From positions 222,581-286,580 of the forward strand of contig AOLX01000014.1 in the NCBI GenBank assembly GCA_000336895.1: a DNA stretch of 64,000 nucleotides, read 5' to 3'. The stretch's first letter is position 1. The number at the start of each line of letters is the position of its first letter. Source of the DNA: Haloarcula argentinensis DSM 12282. Lineage in GTDB: Archaea > Halobacteriota > Halobacteria > Halobacteriales > Haloarculaceae. A program made the position numbers and the translations under genes. Below, one piece after another: positions 16,764 to 26,326 of this stretch. The notes beneath the pieces are model-generated. The model did no database searches. It saw only the letters and a program-made list of their open reading frames with translations, and had not been told where the DNA came from.

Positions 16764-18551
16764 ATGAGTGGCTGGCGGTCACTGCCCCGTCGTGCCGTCG
16801 AACAGGTACGGGCGGACCTCCGGGACGACCCGTATCTCCGCTACGTGCTCCTGCTGTCGGCTGTTATGGTCGGGTTCTGGTTCTGGCACCGCATCCCGAA
16901 CTTCGCGACCCGTGACGAGTACAGCCGCTTGCTCGACGCGATGGTTACTTATGCGTCGGTCATTGAAGAACCGAGCTTCGAGGGACTCAAGACCGGTATC
17001 GAGTGGGGCCGAGCGCCGTTCGGCGCGACGCTATATCTCTATACGCTGGCCATCCTCCCCGTCATGCTCGTCGCGGCTATCACTGGAGATCTGGGCGCAT
17101 TCACCACGATTGTCTTCCCCAGCTGGGAGTTCGGCCACTACCAGGTCTGGGCCGCCACACCCGAGTGGATCTGGACCTGGAGCCTCGTCTCCATCCGGCT
17201 GACTAACGTCGTTGCCGCGCTCTGTGCCGTCTACCTCACCTACCGCCTCGGTGTCGCAATCGAGGGGCGCAACGCCGGCCGGCTCTCGGCCGTCGTGCTC
17301 TCGCTGACCTTCGGCTTCCTCACGATCTCGAAGGAGGCCGGCGAAGACATGCCGGCGCTGGTGTTCGTCCTCCTTGCGCTGTATCTGTTGGTCAGGTACG
17401 TCCAGACCGACGACGGAACGCTGTTTCTGGCGGCGAGCGCGGCCGGCGGCGTGGCTATTGCGTTCAAACTGACGGCTGCGCCGGTCATCCTGCTTATCGG
17501 CGTCGCCTTCCTGCTGCGTGCCCGTGCCACTGACGCGCCGCTGACGGAGACGCTGTACCGGCCGAAGCTCCTGCTGAGCGGCGCACTGCTCGGCTTCGCC
17601 ATGATCGTGCTCGGGTTCCCAACCGCGCTCGTGGCAGGGGCCGAACCCTTCATCGAGCGGGTGTTCGGCGGCTCGACCTCGCGGATGAGCCACCCAACGG
17701 GTCCCGACGCCCCGGTGTGGTGGTGGTTCCTGCGGGGCTATTTCAGCGCGCTGGGGCTGCCACTGGTTACTGCGGCCGCCGCCAGCGTCGTGGCGACTGT
17801 CGCCACGTTGCGTGACCGCAGTTCCGCCGTCCACGGCACTGTCCTCATTCTGACGGGACTGGTAGCCTACATCGCGATGTTCTCCCAGTGGCACGACTTC
17901 CGGGTGCACCACCTGCTGCCGACGTTCCCGCTCATCGCCTTACTCGTCGGGGGACGGCTGGTGGACCTCCGCGAACGCTCATCGTCTCTGGCGCGGCCGG
18001 TGATGGCTATCTTGCTGGTGACGACGGCTATCTACGCCGGCGTTGGGACAGCACAGTTCGCGTCGATGCCCCGGGACGAAGCGACAGCGTGGCTCGAAGA
18101 CAACAGCGAAGAGGGCGACGTGGTGGAAACGTATCGCGTCCATATTCAGGACACCGCCGTCCCGCACTCGCTGACTGCTCGACACGTCGCCGGCCAGGAC
18201 TCGGAGGCGGAGGAAGCGATGGCGTGCCCCCAATACATCCAGATCGGGTACCGGGACCTGCTGTATCTCAAGGAAGACACCTACTACCGGAACGGCGACG
18301 CACAGGCCACCTATCTCCGGAGCCTCCTGAACGAGGAGTACAACTACCGAATCGTCGCCGAGTTCGGGGAGCGGCCGCCGAACTTCGTGCCCCAGCGACC
18401 GACGCCCGGCTCGTTCACCGACCTACTCCGGCTCGGCGTCGTCCCACATACGGACCAGTTCGCCGACGAGCAGGAACTCGCAGCGAACCAGTACACCCTC
18501 ATTCTGGAACGTGACGGCGAGTGCGACACGAGCCGCCATCCGCCGTTCTGA
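16764..18551 (+). CDS. GT39/PMT-like membrane glycosyltransferase
   Basis: 595 residues with about 11 hydrophobic helices and a soluble C-terminal domain (about 430-595). The first extracytoplasmic loop contains NFATRDEYSRLLDAM with the acidic pair typical of the PMT/ArnT superfamily, which uses polyprenyl-phosphate sugars. This supports a role in glycosylating surface proteins or lipids. It follows the GT2 gene on the same strand and is convergent with the next four-gene glycan operon. Exact donor and acceptor cannot be read from sequence. Confidence 0.82.
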   Translation: MSGWRSLPRRAVEQVRADLRDDPYLRYVLLLSAVMVGFWFWHRIPNFATRDEYSRLLDAMVTYASVIEEPSFEGLKTGIEWGRAPFGATLYLYTLAILPVMLVAAITGDLGAFTTIVFPSWEFGHYQVWAATPEWIWTWSLVSIRLTNVVAALCAVYLTYRLGVAIEGRNAGRLSAVVLSLTFGFLTISKEAGEDMPALVFVLLALYLLVRYVQTDDGTLFLAASAAGGVAIAFKLTAAPVILLIGVAFLLRARATDAPLTETLYRPKLLLSGALLGFAMIVLGFPTALVAGAEPFIERVFGGSTSRMSHPTGPDAPVWWWFLRGYFSALGLPLVTAAAASVVATVATLRDRSSAVHGTVLILTGLVAYIAMFSQWHDFRVHHLLPTFPLIALLVGGRLVDLRERSSSLARPVMAILLVTTAIYAGVGTAQFASMPRDEATAWLEDNSEEGDVVETYRVHIQDTAVPHSLTARHVAGQDSEAEEAMACPQYIQIGYRDLLYLKEDTYYRNGDAQATYLRSLLNEEYNYRIVAEFGERPPNFVPQRPTPGSFTDLLRLGVVPHTDQFADEQELAANQYTLILERDGECDTSRHPPF

Positions 18552-18581
18552 GCCCGTCTTGACGTGACTCTCTCGGGCCGG

Positions 18582-19604
18582 CTATTCTGTCGTCAGTGAC
18601 GTGACGTCGAGTCGAACAGAGGGATACCAGCCCGCGAGCGACGGCAGGTAGATACTCAGGAACCGGTCGACGAAGATGATGGGGATGATGACTTCCGCTG
18701 GGATGCCCAGCGCTACGAACACCGCCGTCGCCGTCGCTTCGGTAACACCGATTCCGCCGGGCGTCAGCGGCAGGAGCGTCACGGTGTACGCGACCAGAAG
18801 ATACAGCGGCAACGCGACCAGCGGTTCGAACGCGACGCCGAAACTCCCCAACAGCAGGCCGACGCGGACGCCGGGCGCAAGCACGAGGTCGACGGTCCAG
18901 CCGACCGCGTAGCGGAGCCACACCGCCGGCTCGCTCACCAGTGACCGAAATGTCGTGGTCGAGCTGTCGGTGAATTCGAGCAGGCCGTCGAGCCGCGCCG
19001 CGAGTGTCTCGCCGACGCGCGGAACCCGGACCGCCACCCCGGACAGCCAGCCGATAAGCCGGTCCAGATAGGCGAGGTTGAGGCCGCCAAACAGTACCGT
19101 CAGACCGGCCACGAAGTACAGGCTCGTCGCGAGCGCCAGTAGCACGAGGAGTTCGAGTCGGAGCAGTGGAACCGCCAGCACGAGCCCTGCGGTCGCCGCC
19201 ACGCCGTAGTATAGCGCGAAGATGGCGGTGTGAAGCGCTGAGGCGGCCGCGGCGTCGCTGTAGGCCATCCCGGTCTGGCTCCGGAGGACGAACGGTGCGG
19301 CCAGCCGCCCGGAGAGCCGCGACGGGAGCAACTGATTGACGAAGTTCACGATGAGCGTCGTCCCGGCGGCGGTCCGGAACCGAGCGGGCGCGAGTGGGGT
19401 CATCACCGCGTGCCATGTGTAGGCTCGGCCACAGATGCCGAGAACGCTGACGACGACGACCACGAGCGCCGTCTCTATGCTGACACCGGCGAGCAGGTCG
19501 ACCGCGCTGGCGATGTCGAACTGCGTGAGCAGCCACGCTAGCGCAACGACGGCGAGTCCGTACTGGGCGACCGTGACCCCCAGATCACGAGCCCGGTTCG
19601 TCAC
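18582..19604 (-). CDS. Lysylphosphatidylglycerol-synthase TM-domain (UPF0104/AglD-C-like) protein
   Basis: 340 residues from a GTG that overlaps the deacetylase stop. Eight or so membrane helices carry the family signatures FVNQLLPSRLSGRLAAP and LPLTPGGIGVTEATATAVF. In haloarchaea the same fold forms the C-terminal half of AglD, and elsewhere members are proposed lipid transporters or flippases. Here it is a free-standing protein at the end of an operon with a GT2, a DUF2304 protein and a polysaccharide deacetylase, so a role in moving or using lipid-linked glycans is a reasonable inference. Confidence 0.88.
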   Translation of the reverse strand: MTNRARDLGVTVAQYGLAVVALAWLLTQFDIASAVDLLAGVSIETALVVVVVSVLGICGRAYTWHAVMTPLAPARFRTAAGTTLIVNFVNQLLPSRLSGRLAAPFVLRSQTGMAYSDAAAASALHTAIFALYYGVAATAGLVLAVPLLRLELLVLLALATSLYFVAGLTVLFGGLNLAYLDRLIGWLSGVAVRVPRVGETLAARLDGLLEFTDSSTTTFRSLVSEPAVWLRYAVGWTVDLVLAPGVRVGLLLGSFGVAFEPLVALPLYLLVAYTVTLLPLTPGGIGVTEATATAVFVALGIPAEVIIPIIFVDRFLSIYLPSLAGWYPSVRLDVTSLTTE

Positions 19605-20458
19605 GGCGTCTCGCCCCTGTGGAGCCGTGTCGCGGCTGTTTCACCGTCCTCCAGAACGGCCCGTGCGGTCGTGAACTCGAAGTCCTGCTGTAGAATCCGT
19701 TCGACGGCCCGTCGCATCCAGTCGCCGGTCCTGACGTACACCCGCGTCGGCACCCCCTCGACGGCCGGTAGGTCCACCAGTTCCCACGGATGGACGTACA
19801 GCATCGGCGTGATGCCCCGGCGGGCCAGCAGCTTCATGCCCAGAATCGTGTACCGCGGGCCGAAAAATCGGAGCCAGGTCCCAGTGAGGGGCAACTGCAG
19901 GCCCGGCATGACGCTCGCCGGGAACTCAGTAATGCTGTCCGGTGCGTCCGGGTGGACTGCCGTCGCCGGGGCAGGTTCGTGGAGGTCGTACTCGCCGCCG
20001 TACCACCCCGGAATCGACCGGCTTGAGACGACGCTAGAGTCGTACGTGTACCCGATATCGGCAAGCAGGTCGAAGTGGTCACTGGTAATGTCGAAGGCGG
20101 GCGCGCGGAACCCTGAGACCCGCTCGTCGGTGGCTCGCTCCAGCACGTCCCTTGACTGTGACAACTCCGCCCGCCGCTCCTCGCTGTCGAGATCGGAGAG
20201 CAACTGGTGTGTGTGCGTGTGCGAGGCGATCTCGATACCCGCATCGGCGAGTGCCCGCACGGCGTCGGGATGAGATTGGGCGACTGACGACACTACGAAC
20301 GCGGTCGAATCCGCGTCGTGTTTTGCGAGTGTCTCCCTGAAAAACCGGCCACCATCGAGGCCGACACCGTCGCGGTCGGTCGTCCCCGACGCGCTCCGGT
20401 ACGCCGGCGTCTGCGTGAACAGCTCGAAATCTATCGACAGTACCGCACGGTCAGTCAT
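19601..20458 (-). CDS. Polysaccharide deacetylase family protein
   Basis: 285 residues, NodB-type fold. It starts with the catalytic-base motif LSIDFELFTQ (Asp/Glu) and has the metal-binding motif EIASHTHTHQLL (about 78-89), followed by FRAPAFDIT and a C-terminal LYVHPWELVD motif. No signal peptide is present, so it acts in the cytoplasm. It overlaps the DUF2304 gene upstream by 8 nt and the UPF0104 gene downstream. The likely substrate is an N-acetylated sugar on a glycan or glycolipid. Confidence 0.92.
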   Translation of the reverse strand: MTDRAVLSIDFELFTQTPAYRSASGTTDRDGVGLDGGRFFRETLAKHDADSTAFVVSSVAQSHPDAVRALADAGIEIASHTHTHQLLSDLDSEERRAELSQSRDVLERATDERVSGFRAPAFDITSDHFDLLADIGYTYDSSVVSSRSIPGWYGGEYDLHEPAPATAVHPDAPDSITEFPASVMPGLQLPLTGTWLRFFGPRYTILGMKLLARRGITPMLYVHPWELVDLPAVEGVPTRVYVRTGDWMRRAVERILQQDFEFTTARAVLEDGETAATRLHRGETP

Positions 20459-20837
20459 CCTGCTCGTCCTCGGTCCGTAGCTGGTGTTCCTCCAGTTCGC
20501 TCCGGAGGAGACTCAGCTCCTCGTTCAGCCGCGACAGCCGGTCGTACATGTGCCCGATGCGGTTGAGCAGGTACGTCACCGCGACGAACAGTGTCAGGTT
20601 CGAGATGACGAGGATGGCCCGGGCTTTCCACTCCAAGCCCAGCAGCCGCGCCACGACCTCGAACACATTGGGGACGATGGCGACGACGATGAGTCCCGTG
20701 CCGAGCAGCAGCGACATCACGAACAGCTCTAACGATTCGCGTTCGCTTCGGACGATGATGTAGCCGTTCGCGAGGAAGGCCAGCCCGACGACCAGCGACA
20801 GGAGATTGACCAGTGAGTAGTCGAATCCAAAGACCAT
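20451..20837 (-). CDS. DUF2304 domain membrane protein
   Basis: 128 residues with three hydrophobic helices (about 10-27, 39-57, 72-92) and a C-terminal coiled coil (RLSRLNEELSLLRSELEEHQ). DUF2304 proteins are commonly encoded beside GT2 polyprenyl-phosphate glycosyltransferases, exactly as here: 2 nt after the GT2 stop. They may anchor the transferase to the membrane; that is inference. It overlaps the deacetylase gene by 8 nt. Confidence 0.9.
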   Translation of the reverse strand: MVFGFDYSLVNLLSLVVGLAFLANGYIIVRSERESLELFVMSLLLGTGLIVVAIVPNVFEVVARLLGLEWKARAILVISNLTLFVAVTYLLNRIGHMYDRLSRLNEELSLLRSELEEHQLRTEDEQDD

Positions 20838-20839
20838 AG

Positions 20840-21514
20840 TTAGCGAAAGAGGAGGACGCGAAACACCGTGTCAGTCATCCGTAACGGGTAGAGCACGAGT
20901 GTGTCGAGGCTGAACTGCGACTCGCCCTCGTCCCGGATCGGCATCTCTATCGATACTTCTTCGATCCGCTGGCCGCGCTGGGCCGCATCGAGCGTCTGTT
21001 CGACCGCCCAGTGGTTGTCCGAGCGGTGGAGGATGTCCTGTAGTGCCGACACACGGTAGACGCGGAAGCCGCTCGTCACGTCGGTGATGTCGATGCCGCC
21101 GAGCTTCCGTACGACGGTCGTGAAGAACGTGATTCCAAGCCGCCTGATGAGCGGGTAGTCGTCGATGCTCTCGTTCAGGTAGCGGCTGCCGATGACCATG
21201 TCCGCGTCCTCGGCGTGGTCCAGCAGGGTCGGAATCTTCTCCGGGTCGTGCTGGCCATCGGCGTCGACCTGCACGACGAAGTCGTAGTCGTGGCGGATCG
21301 CGTACTGGTACCCCGTCCTGACGGCCCCACCGACACCGGTGTTAAAGACGTGTGTGACGACGTGTGCGCCGTGCTCCCGGGCGATTGCCGCGGTGTCGTC
21401 CGACGACCCGTCGTCGACGACGACGACCTCGTCGACGTAGCGGCTCGTTCCGTCGATCACCGACCCGATGGTGCTCGACTCGTTGTACGCGGGGATGACG
21501 GCGACTGTTCGCAC
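20840..21514 (-). CDS. GT2 dolichol-phosphate-sugar-synthase-like glycosyltransferase
   Basis: 224 residues from a GTG. It shows the DPM1-type pattern VIPAYNESSTIGSVID, VVVVDDGSSDDT, NTGVGGAVRTGYQYA and the DXD-like VQVDADGQHDPEKI. It lacks membrane helices and is followed immediately by the DUF2304 membrane protein. It is expected to load a sugar from a nucleotide donor onto dolichol or polyprenyl phosphate. It is the first gene of the four-gene glycan operon. Confidence 0.9.
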   Translation of the reverse strand: MRTVAVIPAYNESSTIGSVIDGTSRYVDEVVVVDDGSSDDTAAIAREHGAHVVTHVFNTGVGGAVRTGYQYAIRHDYDFVVQVDADGQHDPEKIPTLLDHAEDADMVIGSRYLNESIDDYPLIRRLGITFFTTVVRKLGGIDITDVTSGFRVYRVSALQDILHRSDNHWAVEQTLDAAQRGQRIEEVSIEMPIRDEGESQFSLDTLVLYPLRMTDTVFRVLLFR

Positions 21515-21788
21515 TGGTGGAAACGCCGCTAGCAGCGAACTTAGAATTGTCGTTCTCTGGAATACCTCACTCGGAGTCTGTGAGTGTGTACTTGGTCGTT
21601 TCGCTCACGCAATACGACCTCTGTGAGCTATAGCCGACGTGAAACCGACTAGTCGGGAGACCCCTGTTTCCCACGACCAAGGTAGGGGTAATTGTTCACA
21701 GACCTCTTGCTCAGAGGAGCACTTGTCCCCGAGATAAGTCATGATGAATAGGGCAAGAATGAAAACACACCGCGCGGTACGTACTGCC

Positions 21789-22211
21789 ATGAGTGTCGAG
21801 CAGGAGCAGACGGAACGGACCATCAGGTGTCTGGTGGCGAAAGTCGGACTCGACGGTCACGACCGGGGCGCACACGTCATCGCACGGGCGCTCCGTGACG
21901 CTGGCTTTGAAGTGATTTACTCAGGACTCCATCGAGCGCCCGACGAAGTCGTGCAGGCCGCTGTGCAAGAGGACGTAGATGTCGTCGGCATCTCCATTCT
22001 TTCGGGGGCGCACAATACACTAGTCCCAAAAATTCTTGACGGGCTAAGAGAGTATGACGCGTTCGATGACCGACTCATCCTCGTCGGCGGCATTGTCCCG
22101 GATGACGATCAGGAGGAACTTCGGGGGCAGGGCGTCGACGAAATCTTCGGTCCGGGTGCGTCGATGGAGGAGATGATCGACTACATCCACGAGAACGCGC
22201 CCGAGCGATGA
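21789..22211 (+). CDS. mcmA2: Methylmalonyl-CoA mutase, cobalamin-binding subunit
   Basis: 140 residues from the ATG at 21789; an in-frame ATG at 21741 adds a basic leader not typical of the family. The B12-binding signature is complete: DGHDRGAHVIA (His is the lower cobalt ligand), then GISILSGAH and LVGGIVPDDD. In archaea the mutase is split; this is the small subunit, and the large catalytic subunit is not in the window. It converts methylmalonyl-CoA to succinyl-CoA in propionate use. It overlaps the ATG of meaB by 4 nt. Confidence 0.92.
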   Translation: MSVEQEQTERTIRCLVAKVGLDGHDRGAHVIARALRDAGFEVIYSGLHRAPDEVVQAAVQEDVDVVGISILSGAHNTLVPKILDGLREYDAFDDRLILVGGIVPDDDQEELRGQGVDEIFGPGASMEEMIDYIHENAPER

Positions 22212-23266
22212 GCGATCTCGTCGCTGACCTGCTTGCGGGCAAGCACAGCGCCCTCGCCAGGGTCATCACGAAGATAGAGAACCGCTCGCCGGGGTATCGG
22301 GAGATAATCTCCGACCTGCACCAGCACACCGGAACAGCCGACGTTATCGGTGTCACTGGCAGTCCCGGCGCGGGCAAGTCCACGCTGGTCGACAAGGTTG
22401 CGGCGACCTATCGCGAGCAGGGACTGACTGTCGGTGTCATCGCCATCGATCCGTCGTCACCGTTCTCGGGCGGCGCGGTGCTGGGCGACCGGATACGAAT
22501 GGCCTCGAACGCGGGCGACATGGACATGTTCTTCCGGTCGATGTCCGCACGTGGGTCCCTCGGCGGGCTGTCGACGGCGACGACCGACGCCGTGACCGCG
22601 CTGGACGCGTTCGGCAAGGACAAGATCATCGTCGAGACGGTCGGCGCAGGCCAGAACGAGGTCGACATCGTCCGCACTGCTGACACCGTCGCCGTACTCG
22701 TGCCCCCGGGTAGCGGCGACGACGTGCAGATGCTCAAGGCTGGTATCCTCGAAATAGGCGACGTGTTCGTCGTCAACAAGGCCGACCTCGACGGGGCTGA
22801 CCGGACCGTCCAGCAACTCCGGGAAATGCTTCAGGGACAGAGCGGCCGGCCGAACTCCGGCCACCACGGCGCGACCGAACTCGCCGGTGGCAGTGACGAC
22901 GCGGCCACCGACGATGCCGATGCTGTGGACGACGAGACGGAGATGTGGGACCCCCCTATCGTAGAGACGGTTGCCAATCGGGGCGAAGGCATCGAGGACT
23001 TCCTGAACACGCTGGCCGACCACGGCGCGTATCTGGACCGAACCGGCCGACGAGAGGGGCAGGCGCGGGAGCGATTCGCCGCCGAAATCCGAACCCTGCT
23101 TCGGGAGGACGCCAACGAGCTACTGGTCGACGAACTCGACCGCCGCGGCGGTATCGAGCAGTACGTCGACGCCGTCATCGAGCGCCACACTGACCCCTAC
23201 ACCGTCGTCGATGAGGTCCTCGCGCCGCTTCGGGAGTGCCTCGACGAACCTCCTGACGAGAGCTAA
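22208..23266 (+). CDS. meaB: Methylmalonyl-CoA mutase-associated GTPase MeaB
   Basis: 352 residues. A G3E-family GTPase with Walker A GSPGAGKST (51-59), the IAIDPSSPFSGGAVLGDRIRM segment in pieces, SARGSLGG, the Walker B-like ETVGAGQNEVDI, and NKAD for guanine specificity. MeaB protects and reloads methylmalonyl-CoA mutase. It is translationally coupled (ATGA) to the mutase B12 subunit. An acidic insert (about 215-240, Asp/Glu/Ala rich) between the G domain and the dimerisation arm looks like a haloadapted loop. Confidence 0.94.
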   Translation: MSDLVADLLAGKHSALARVITKIENRSPGYREIISDLHQHTGTADVIGVTGSPGAGKSTLVDKVAATYREQGLTVGVIAIDPSSPFSGGAVLGDRIRMASNAGDMDMFFRSMSARGSLGGLSTATTDAVTALDAFGKDKIIVETVGAGQNEVDIVRTADTVAVLVPPGSGDDVQMLKAGILEIGDVFVVNKADLDGADRTVQQLREMLQGQSGRPNSGHHGATELAGGSDDAATDDADAVDDETEMWDPPIVETVANRGEGIEDFLNTLADHGAYLDRTGRREGQARERFAAEIRTLLREDANELLVDELDRRGGIEQYVDAVIERHTDPYTVVDEVLAPLRECLDEPPDES

Positions 23267-23373
23267 CTTCGGGACTGTCGCGTCCGCGGAACCACGTTTG
23301 CCCGGGCCGATAGCGGCAGCCATCTGACGCTCGTCCAGCATGTATAACATACTCCGGGCCCCAAGTCATCAGT

Positions 23374-24315
23374 ATGAAACTCCGCAAGGCGCTCGGTGCA
23401 GTCGTTGGTGCGGTCGGCGCGACAGCAGCTGCCAACCGCGTGTTGCAGTCGCGGGCCGGCGCGTTCGAACCGATGCTCGACGGCGAGCAGGGGACGTACC
23501 GCTGGCGCGGGTTCGATATCGCGTACACTGAAGCCGGCGACCCGTCGGACCCGGACCTCGTGTTGTTCCACGGCATCAACGCCGCTGCCAGCAGCCACGA
23601 GTTCCACACAGTGTTCGACACCCTCGCCGAGGACTACCACGTCATCGCACCGGACTTGCCGGGCTTCGGGCAGACGGACCGGCCGCCGCTGCTGTACTCG
23701 GCATCGCTGTACACGGCCTTTGTACGGGACTTTATCGAGGACAACACCACCGACGCGACTGTCGTCGCGTCGTCGCTGACCGGGGCCTACGCCGCCAGCG
23801 CGGCACAGGAGGTCGACGTGAAGGAACTCGTCCTCGTCTGCCCGACGGACACCTCGATGGGTAACCGTACTGTCTGGCTCCGATCGCTCCTGCGCGCCCC
23901 CGTCATCGGCGAGGCCATCTACAACCTCACTGTCTCAAAGCCTTCTATCCGGCACTTCCACGCCGACCACGGCTACTATGACATGGACAACCTCACCGAG
24001 GAAGTCGTCGACTACGAGTGGCAGAGCGGCCACCAGCCCGGTGCGCGCTTTGCACCAGCGTCGTTCGTCTCCGGTTTCCTCGACCCGGAAGACGACCTCG
24101 GCGAAACACTGGCCGGCCTCGACGTGCCCGTGACGCTGGTCTGGGGTGAGGACGCCGACATCACGCCGCTCTCGCAGGGTCGTGACCTGGCCGAGCAGGC
24201 GGACGCGATGCTCGTGGTGTTCGGGGATTCGCTGCTTCTGCCCCACGTCGAACACCCCGATGAGTTCGTCGACGTGGTCCGTGACAGAGTGACGTCGGTA
24301 ACAGTCGAGAACTGA
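23374..24315 (+). CDS. Alpha/beta hydrolase
   Basis: 313 residues. The fold is visible from LVLFHGINAAASSHEF (oxyanion loop) and VIAPDLPGFGQTDRP. The nucleophile elbow reads VVASSLTGAYAA, Ser in a S-x-L-T-G context that departs from the usual G-x-S-x-G. The acid is likely in VWGEDADITPL and the His in LLPHVEHPDEF. The N-terminus (about 1-30) looks like a basic/hydrophobic signal-like segment but lacks a clear cleavage site. Substrate unknown. It follows meaB and is convergent with the DUF35 gene. Confidence 0.85.
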   Translation: MKLRKALGAVVGAVGATAAANRVLQSRAGAFEPMLDGEQGTYRWRGFDIAYTEAGDPSDPDLVLFHGINAAASSHEFHTVFDTLAEDYHVIAPDLPGFGQTDRPPLLYSASLYTAFVRDFIEDNTTDATVVASSLTGAYAASAAQEVDVKELVLVCPTDTSMGNRTVWLRSLLRAPVIGEAIYNLTVSKPSIRHFHADHGYYDMDNLTEEVVDYEWQSGHQPGARFAPASFVSGFLDPEDDLGETLAGLDVPVTLVWGEDADITPLSQGRDLAEQADAMLVVFGDSLLLPHVEHPDEFVDVVRDRVTSVTVEN

Positions 24316-24318
24316 GCC

Positions 24319-24705
24319 TTAGCGCGGCCGGAACACGACTGCCCTCTCCCCGGTCGTTACGCGCTCGCCGACATCGAGGCCGACTACGTCGCCGATGGAG
24401 ACGTCGTCGGGATCAACGTCACGGACGAGTCCCGTTACCGAAACCGGTCCGAAGTCGGCGATAGCGGTGACGTAGGGCGCGTCGTCCTCGAACTGCGGCG
24501 TCGGGACCGTGATCGTCGTGTGGCTCGCGATTTCGCCGGATTCCGGCAGGTCGACCTCCGAGAGGTCCTGGTCGTGACAGCGCGGGCACACCCGCCGGGG
24601 CGGCAGCCAGCCGTGGCCGTTCGAACATTCGAGGTAGTAGCCGTTGTCCGATTCGATGCTGTCGAGCCACGCGTCGTATTCGCCGTCTTGTGCGGATTCA
24701 GTCAT
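24319..24705 (-). CDS. DUF35 Zn-ribbon/OB-fold protein, thiolase partner
   Basis: 128 residues. A rubredoxin-like zinc ribbon (ECSNGHGWLPPRRVCPRCH, with Cys 27, 40, 43 and a His) is followed by an OB fold (about 60-128). Such proteins bind acyl-CoA thiolases as the small subunit in archaea. It overlaps the thiolase gene upstream by ATGA, so the two are made together. A second, diverged pair lies at 55.7-57.2 kb. Confidence 0.92.
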   Translation of the reverse strand: MTESAQDGEYDAWLDSIESDNGYYLECSNGHGWLPPRRVCPRCHDQDLSEVDLPESGEIASHTTITVPTPQFEDDAPYVTAIADFGPVSVTGLVRDVDPDDVSIGDVVGLDVGERVTTGERAVVFRPR

Positions 24706-25868
24706 TCTCGCACCTCCATGATGTGGACGGTCGTAGATGCGACTGTGCCGCCCGCGTTGTGCGCGACGCCGACGGTGCTGTCCGGGACGGCGTCGGCACG
24801 TGGGTGCGACCCGTCGAGGAGCCAGGCAACGGTCGCTAGCTGGGCGACACCGGTCGCGCCGACCGGATGGCCCTTAGCTTTCAACCCGCCCGAGAGATTT
24901 ATCGGGCGGTCGCCGTCGCGGGTTGTCTCGCCGTTGCGTGCCGCGGCGATGCCCTCGCCGCGCTCGTAGAAGCCAAGCGATTCGATTGCGAACACCTCCG
25001 CGATAGTGAAACAGTCGTGGACTTCGGCGAAATCGACGTCGTCGGGACCGACGCCGGCGTCTTCGTAGGCCTCGTCGGCGGCCTTGTCTGCGGCGGGCGT
25101 CTGGGCTAGATGCGGACGGTCCTGCAGTGCGAGATTGTCGCCGCCCTGGCCGGTCCCGGTGATGGCGACCGGGGCGTCCAGATCGTGTTCCTCGGCGTAG
25201 GACTCCGTCGTCAGGACGGCGGCTGCAGCGCCATCCGTAATCGGACAGGAATCATACAGGCCCAGCGGGGACGCAATCGTCGGGGCCTCGGTAGCGTCCT
25301 CGACCGTGATCTCCTTTTGAATCTGTGCGTGTTCGTTGACCAGCGCGTGCTCGTGGTTCTTGACGGCGATGTGCGCGAGATCCTCGTGGGAGCCGCCGTA
25401 CTGGTCGAAGTACGACCGGGCCATCAGCGCGTAGGCCCCGGGGAAGGTCATCCCGGCGCGGACCTCGTAGAGATCGTCGGCGGCGATAGCGAGCGCGTCC
25501 GTCGCCGCTGCTGTCCCGATGTTGGTCATCCGCTCCGCGCCGCCGACAACGACGACCTCCGCCTCGCCGTTCCGGATTGTCTTGACGGCTTCACGAACGG
25601 CTGTCCCGGCGGATGCACAGGCTGCTTCGACGCGAGTCGCTGGAACGTCCAGCCCGATAGCCTCGGCCATCAGCGGGCCCTGATGGCCCTGATGTTCCGC
25701 GAGCTCTCCCATGAAGTTGCCGTAATAGAGGGCCTCAGCGTCGTCCGGGTCGATTCCGGCCTGCGAAAGCGCTTCCAGTCCGGCCTCGGCGAACAGGTCT
25801 CGGCCGGTTCGCTCGGGGTGTTTCCCGAAATGTGTCACGCTGGCCCCGGCGATACGTGGGTCTGACAT
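24702..25868 (-). CDS. Thiolase (SCP2/acetyl-CoA acetyltransferase type) with canonical Cys
   Basis: 388 residues. The nucleophile is Cys84 in VEAACASAGTAV. The His motifs are EVHDCF and GLKAKGHPVGATG, and the C-terminal motif is HNAGG. It is the archaeal thiolase type that works with a DUF35 small subunit, condensing or cleaving acyl-CoA. It overlaps the DUF35 gene by 4 nt. The physiological substrate (acetyl-CoA condensation for mevalonate or PHA, or beta-oxidation) cannot be decided from sequence alone. Confidence 0.9.
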   Translation of the reverse strand: MSDPRIAGASVTHFGKHPERTGRDLFAEAGLEALSQAGIDPDDAEALYYGNFMGELAEHQGHQGPLMAEAIGLDVPATRVEAACASAGTAVREAVKTIRNGEAEVVVVGGAERMTNIGTAAATDALAIAADDLYEVRAGMTFPGAYALMARSYFDQYGGSHEDLAHIAVKNHEHALVNEHAQIQKEITVEDATEAPTIASPLGLYDSCPITDGAAAAVLTTESYAEEHDLDAPVAITGTGQGGDNLALQDRPHLAQTPAADKAADEAYEDAGVGPDDVDFAEVHDCFTIAEVFAIESLGFYERGEGIAAARNGETTRDGDRPINLSGGLKAKGHPVGATGVAQLATVAWLLDGSHPRADAVPDSTVGVAHNAGGTVASTTVHIMEVRE

Positions 25869-26023
25869 TATCTCTCAGTGTGCGCTGACGGCTTAAATGC
25901 CTACTGTTCGGATGGTTAATTAGCGCATAATCGCCGACTTAAACGCCTACAAACGGGATATAGGTTCTCAGCAAGAATTAATTTCCCACGACGGTTATAT
26001 CCCTCAAAGGAATTGTTTCCACG

Positions 26024-26221
26024 TCAGTTCACGATTTCGGCGATCCGCTGTGGCTCTCCCGACAGCGCGGGTTCCGGTTCAACCATCTGTAGGACCTCGT
26101 GGTCGGTCACGTTCGGATACGACTTCTGGACGGCGTCTTCGATGAGGGCCTTTTCAAGGCGGAACTCCGTCCCTTCGTAGACGACATCCACGCCCTGTTC
26201 GTCGAACGACAGTACAGTCAT
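26024..26221 (-). CDS. DUF5800-like small protein
   Basis: 65 residues from the ATG at 26221; the longer frame to 26314 encodes an unlikely Cys/Arg-rich extension. The sequence MTVLSFDEQGVDVVYEGTEF with VTDHEVLQMVE and GEPQRIAEIV matches a haloarchaeal family I remember as DUF5800 (from memory). Function unknown. It lies downstream of gfcR on the same strand, about 105 nt away. Confidence 0.82.
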   Translation of the reverse strand: MTVLSFDEQGVDVVYEGTEFRLEKALIEDAVQKSYPNVTDHEVLQMVEPEPALSGEPQRIAEIVN

Positions 26222-26326
26222 ACAGCGAATTACGCACGGCACCAATAAAAGGATAGTCTCTCGCGCGGCCGCGCAGGTCCGGCAACTGCCCGGCAAAACG
26301 CGTGGCCGGGCCACTCGTCAGGGCCG

